From the NCBI GenBank assembly GCA_029259935.1, contig JAJDEH010000195.1, positions 1 to 5,200 on the forward strand: a stretch of 5,200 nucleotides of DNA, written 5' to 3'. A program made the position numbers and the translations under genes. Below the pieces are notes generated by a model. That model was not told the origin of the DNA. It saw only the letters and a program-made list of their open reading frames with translations, and did not search any database. Below, piece after piece: positions 4,685 through 5,200 of this stretch (positions are counted from its first letter, which is position 1; the number at the start of each line of letters is the position of its first letter). This DNA is from Planctomycetota bacterium (GTDB lineage Bacteria; Planctomycetota; Planctomycetia; Pirellulales; Pirellulaceae).

Positions 4685-5200
4685 CTAATATACGCCGACG
4701 GTAGTCGCCTCAGCCAGTTCGTGGAACGGCCGTACGCCGCTGACTCCGTCCCAGGGGTATTTTTCGTAGGGCGGCTCGCGCTCCCCTTCGTCGCGTTCCA
4801 TGAAGCCGGGGACGAAGAATTCTTTTGTTAGCGTGGTTAGTTTCACGCGGCCGGTTTTTCCGTAGGGGACGGTTTGCGTGTAGTCGTTGAAATCGACGAC
4901 TTCGGAGACCGCTCTTGGCTGGGGGGCGTAGTAGCTGATCTTGTAGCCTTCGGCGGCTGTGACGGGTTTGGAGCAGGCTAGGCCCATGAGGGTGTTGCCG
5001 TAGGTGGGCGTCATGTAGATGCCGCCTTTTTCTGGGGGGCCGCCGAGGAGTTCTTCGACCGCGAATCTTGTCCACTGCGGCGTGAACTCGGTGCCGCCGG
5101 AGAAGATGCCTGTGATGCCGGTCTCGGGGAGGCTGGAGCCGTTGTCTTCGAGGGCCGTGGCGAGCGATTCGAGGAGCTTGGGCGTGGCGAAGAGGCATTT
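4685..5200 (-). CDS. PaaK/LuxE-like adenylate-forming enzyme, C-terminal part (runs off the window)
   Basis: The frame is open from the right edge to TAG at 4685-4687, giving 171 residues; the N-terminus lies beyond 5200. Reading from the edge, LFATPKLLESLA, GITGIFSGGTEFTPQWTRF and YMTPTYGNTLMGLACS follow the order of phenylacetate-CoA ligase and acyl-protein synthetase enzymes: a helix, the GG strand-turn, then an aromatic-x-G-x-T block at the usual adenylate-binding position. YGKTGRVKLTTLTKEFFVPGFMERDEGER corresponds to the region that in PaaK-like proteins reads G.GRVVVT.L..E..P..RY..GD. The enzyme probably activates a carboxylate as an acyl-adenylate; its substrate is unknown. Its GC-rich codon use contrasts with the convergent HEPN gene, whose stop is only 19 bases away. 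No terminator is visible in that gap. Confidence 0.75.
   Translation of the reverse strand, partial: KCLFATPKLLESLATALEDNGSSLPETGITGIFSGGTEFTPQWTRFAVEELLGGPPEKGGIYMTPTYGNTLMGLACSKPVTAAEGYKISYYAPQPRAVSEVVDFNDYTQTVPYGKTGRVKLTTLTKEFFVPGFMERDEGEREPPYEKYPWDGVSGVRPFHELAEATTVGVY

Noticed and set aside
4710..5198. 162-residue minus-strand open frame overlapping the adenylate-forming enzyme
   Set aside because: Its sequence is extremely Arg/His/Pro-rich and lies in an alternative frame of the clear PaaK/LuxE-like coding sequence.

Overview
This 5.2-kb window looks like part of a planctomycete chromosome, most likely a Pirellulales-type genome. I infer this from the GC-rich, lightly structured coding sequence, a secreted SASA-type esterase and long gene-free stretches full of small palindromes of a style I associate with that group. 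No marker gene fixes the taxonomy.

Layout, left to right. (1) 10-705, minus strand: a complete 231-aa protein. Its N-terminal half resembles a PD-(D/E)XK nuclease variant with an RID...EIQ signature like that of CoiA-type proteins, and its C-terminal half looks like a winged helix. (2) 706-1119: a gene-free stretch with a 26-bp-stem inverted repeat at 934-996 and a small GAAA-loop hairpin just upstream of the next gene. (3) 1120-2049, plus strand: a secreted SASA/sialate O-acetylesterase-like hydrolase with a signal peptide and the GQSNM nucleophile motif. (4) 2050-3082: about 1 kb made mostly of short palindromes and tandem repeats (2133-2226, 2325-2365, 2554-2570, 2685-2701, 3025-3050). One short open frame of doubtful status, 2772-2945, lies within it. 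(5) 3083-4665, plus strand: two genes joined by a one-base stop/start overlap (TGATG). The first encodes a compact TauD/TfdA-like Fe(II)/2-oxoglutarate dioxygenase. The second encodes a 314-aa protein with a HEPN-type RNTELH motif and a two-CPAC zinc ribbon. (6) 4685-5200, minus strand: the C-terminal 171 residues of a PaaK/LuxE-like adenylate-forming enzyme that runs off the right edge, convergent with the HEPN gene.

The most interesting part is the dioxygenase/HEPN pair. Its base composition falls sharply relative to the flanks: 3121-3300 has 79 G/C in 180 bases (44%) and 3901-3960 has 27 in 60, against 39 in 60 at 1441-1500. The left side of the pair is bordered by repeats and a possible gene remnant. 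This pattern fits a recently acquired two-gene accessory cassette. HEPN domains are commonly RNases in toxin-antitoxin and anti-phage systems, so a defence or toxin role is a reasonable hypothesis, but nothing in the sequence proves it. The remaining genes are unrelated neighbours with no visible shared pathway.
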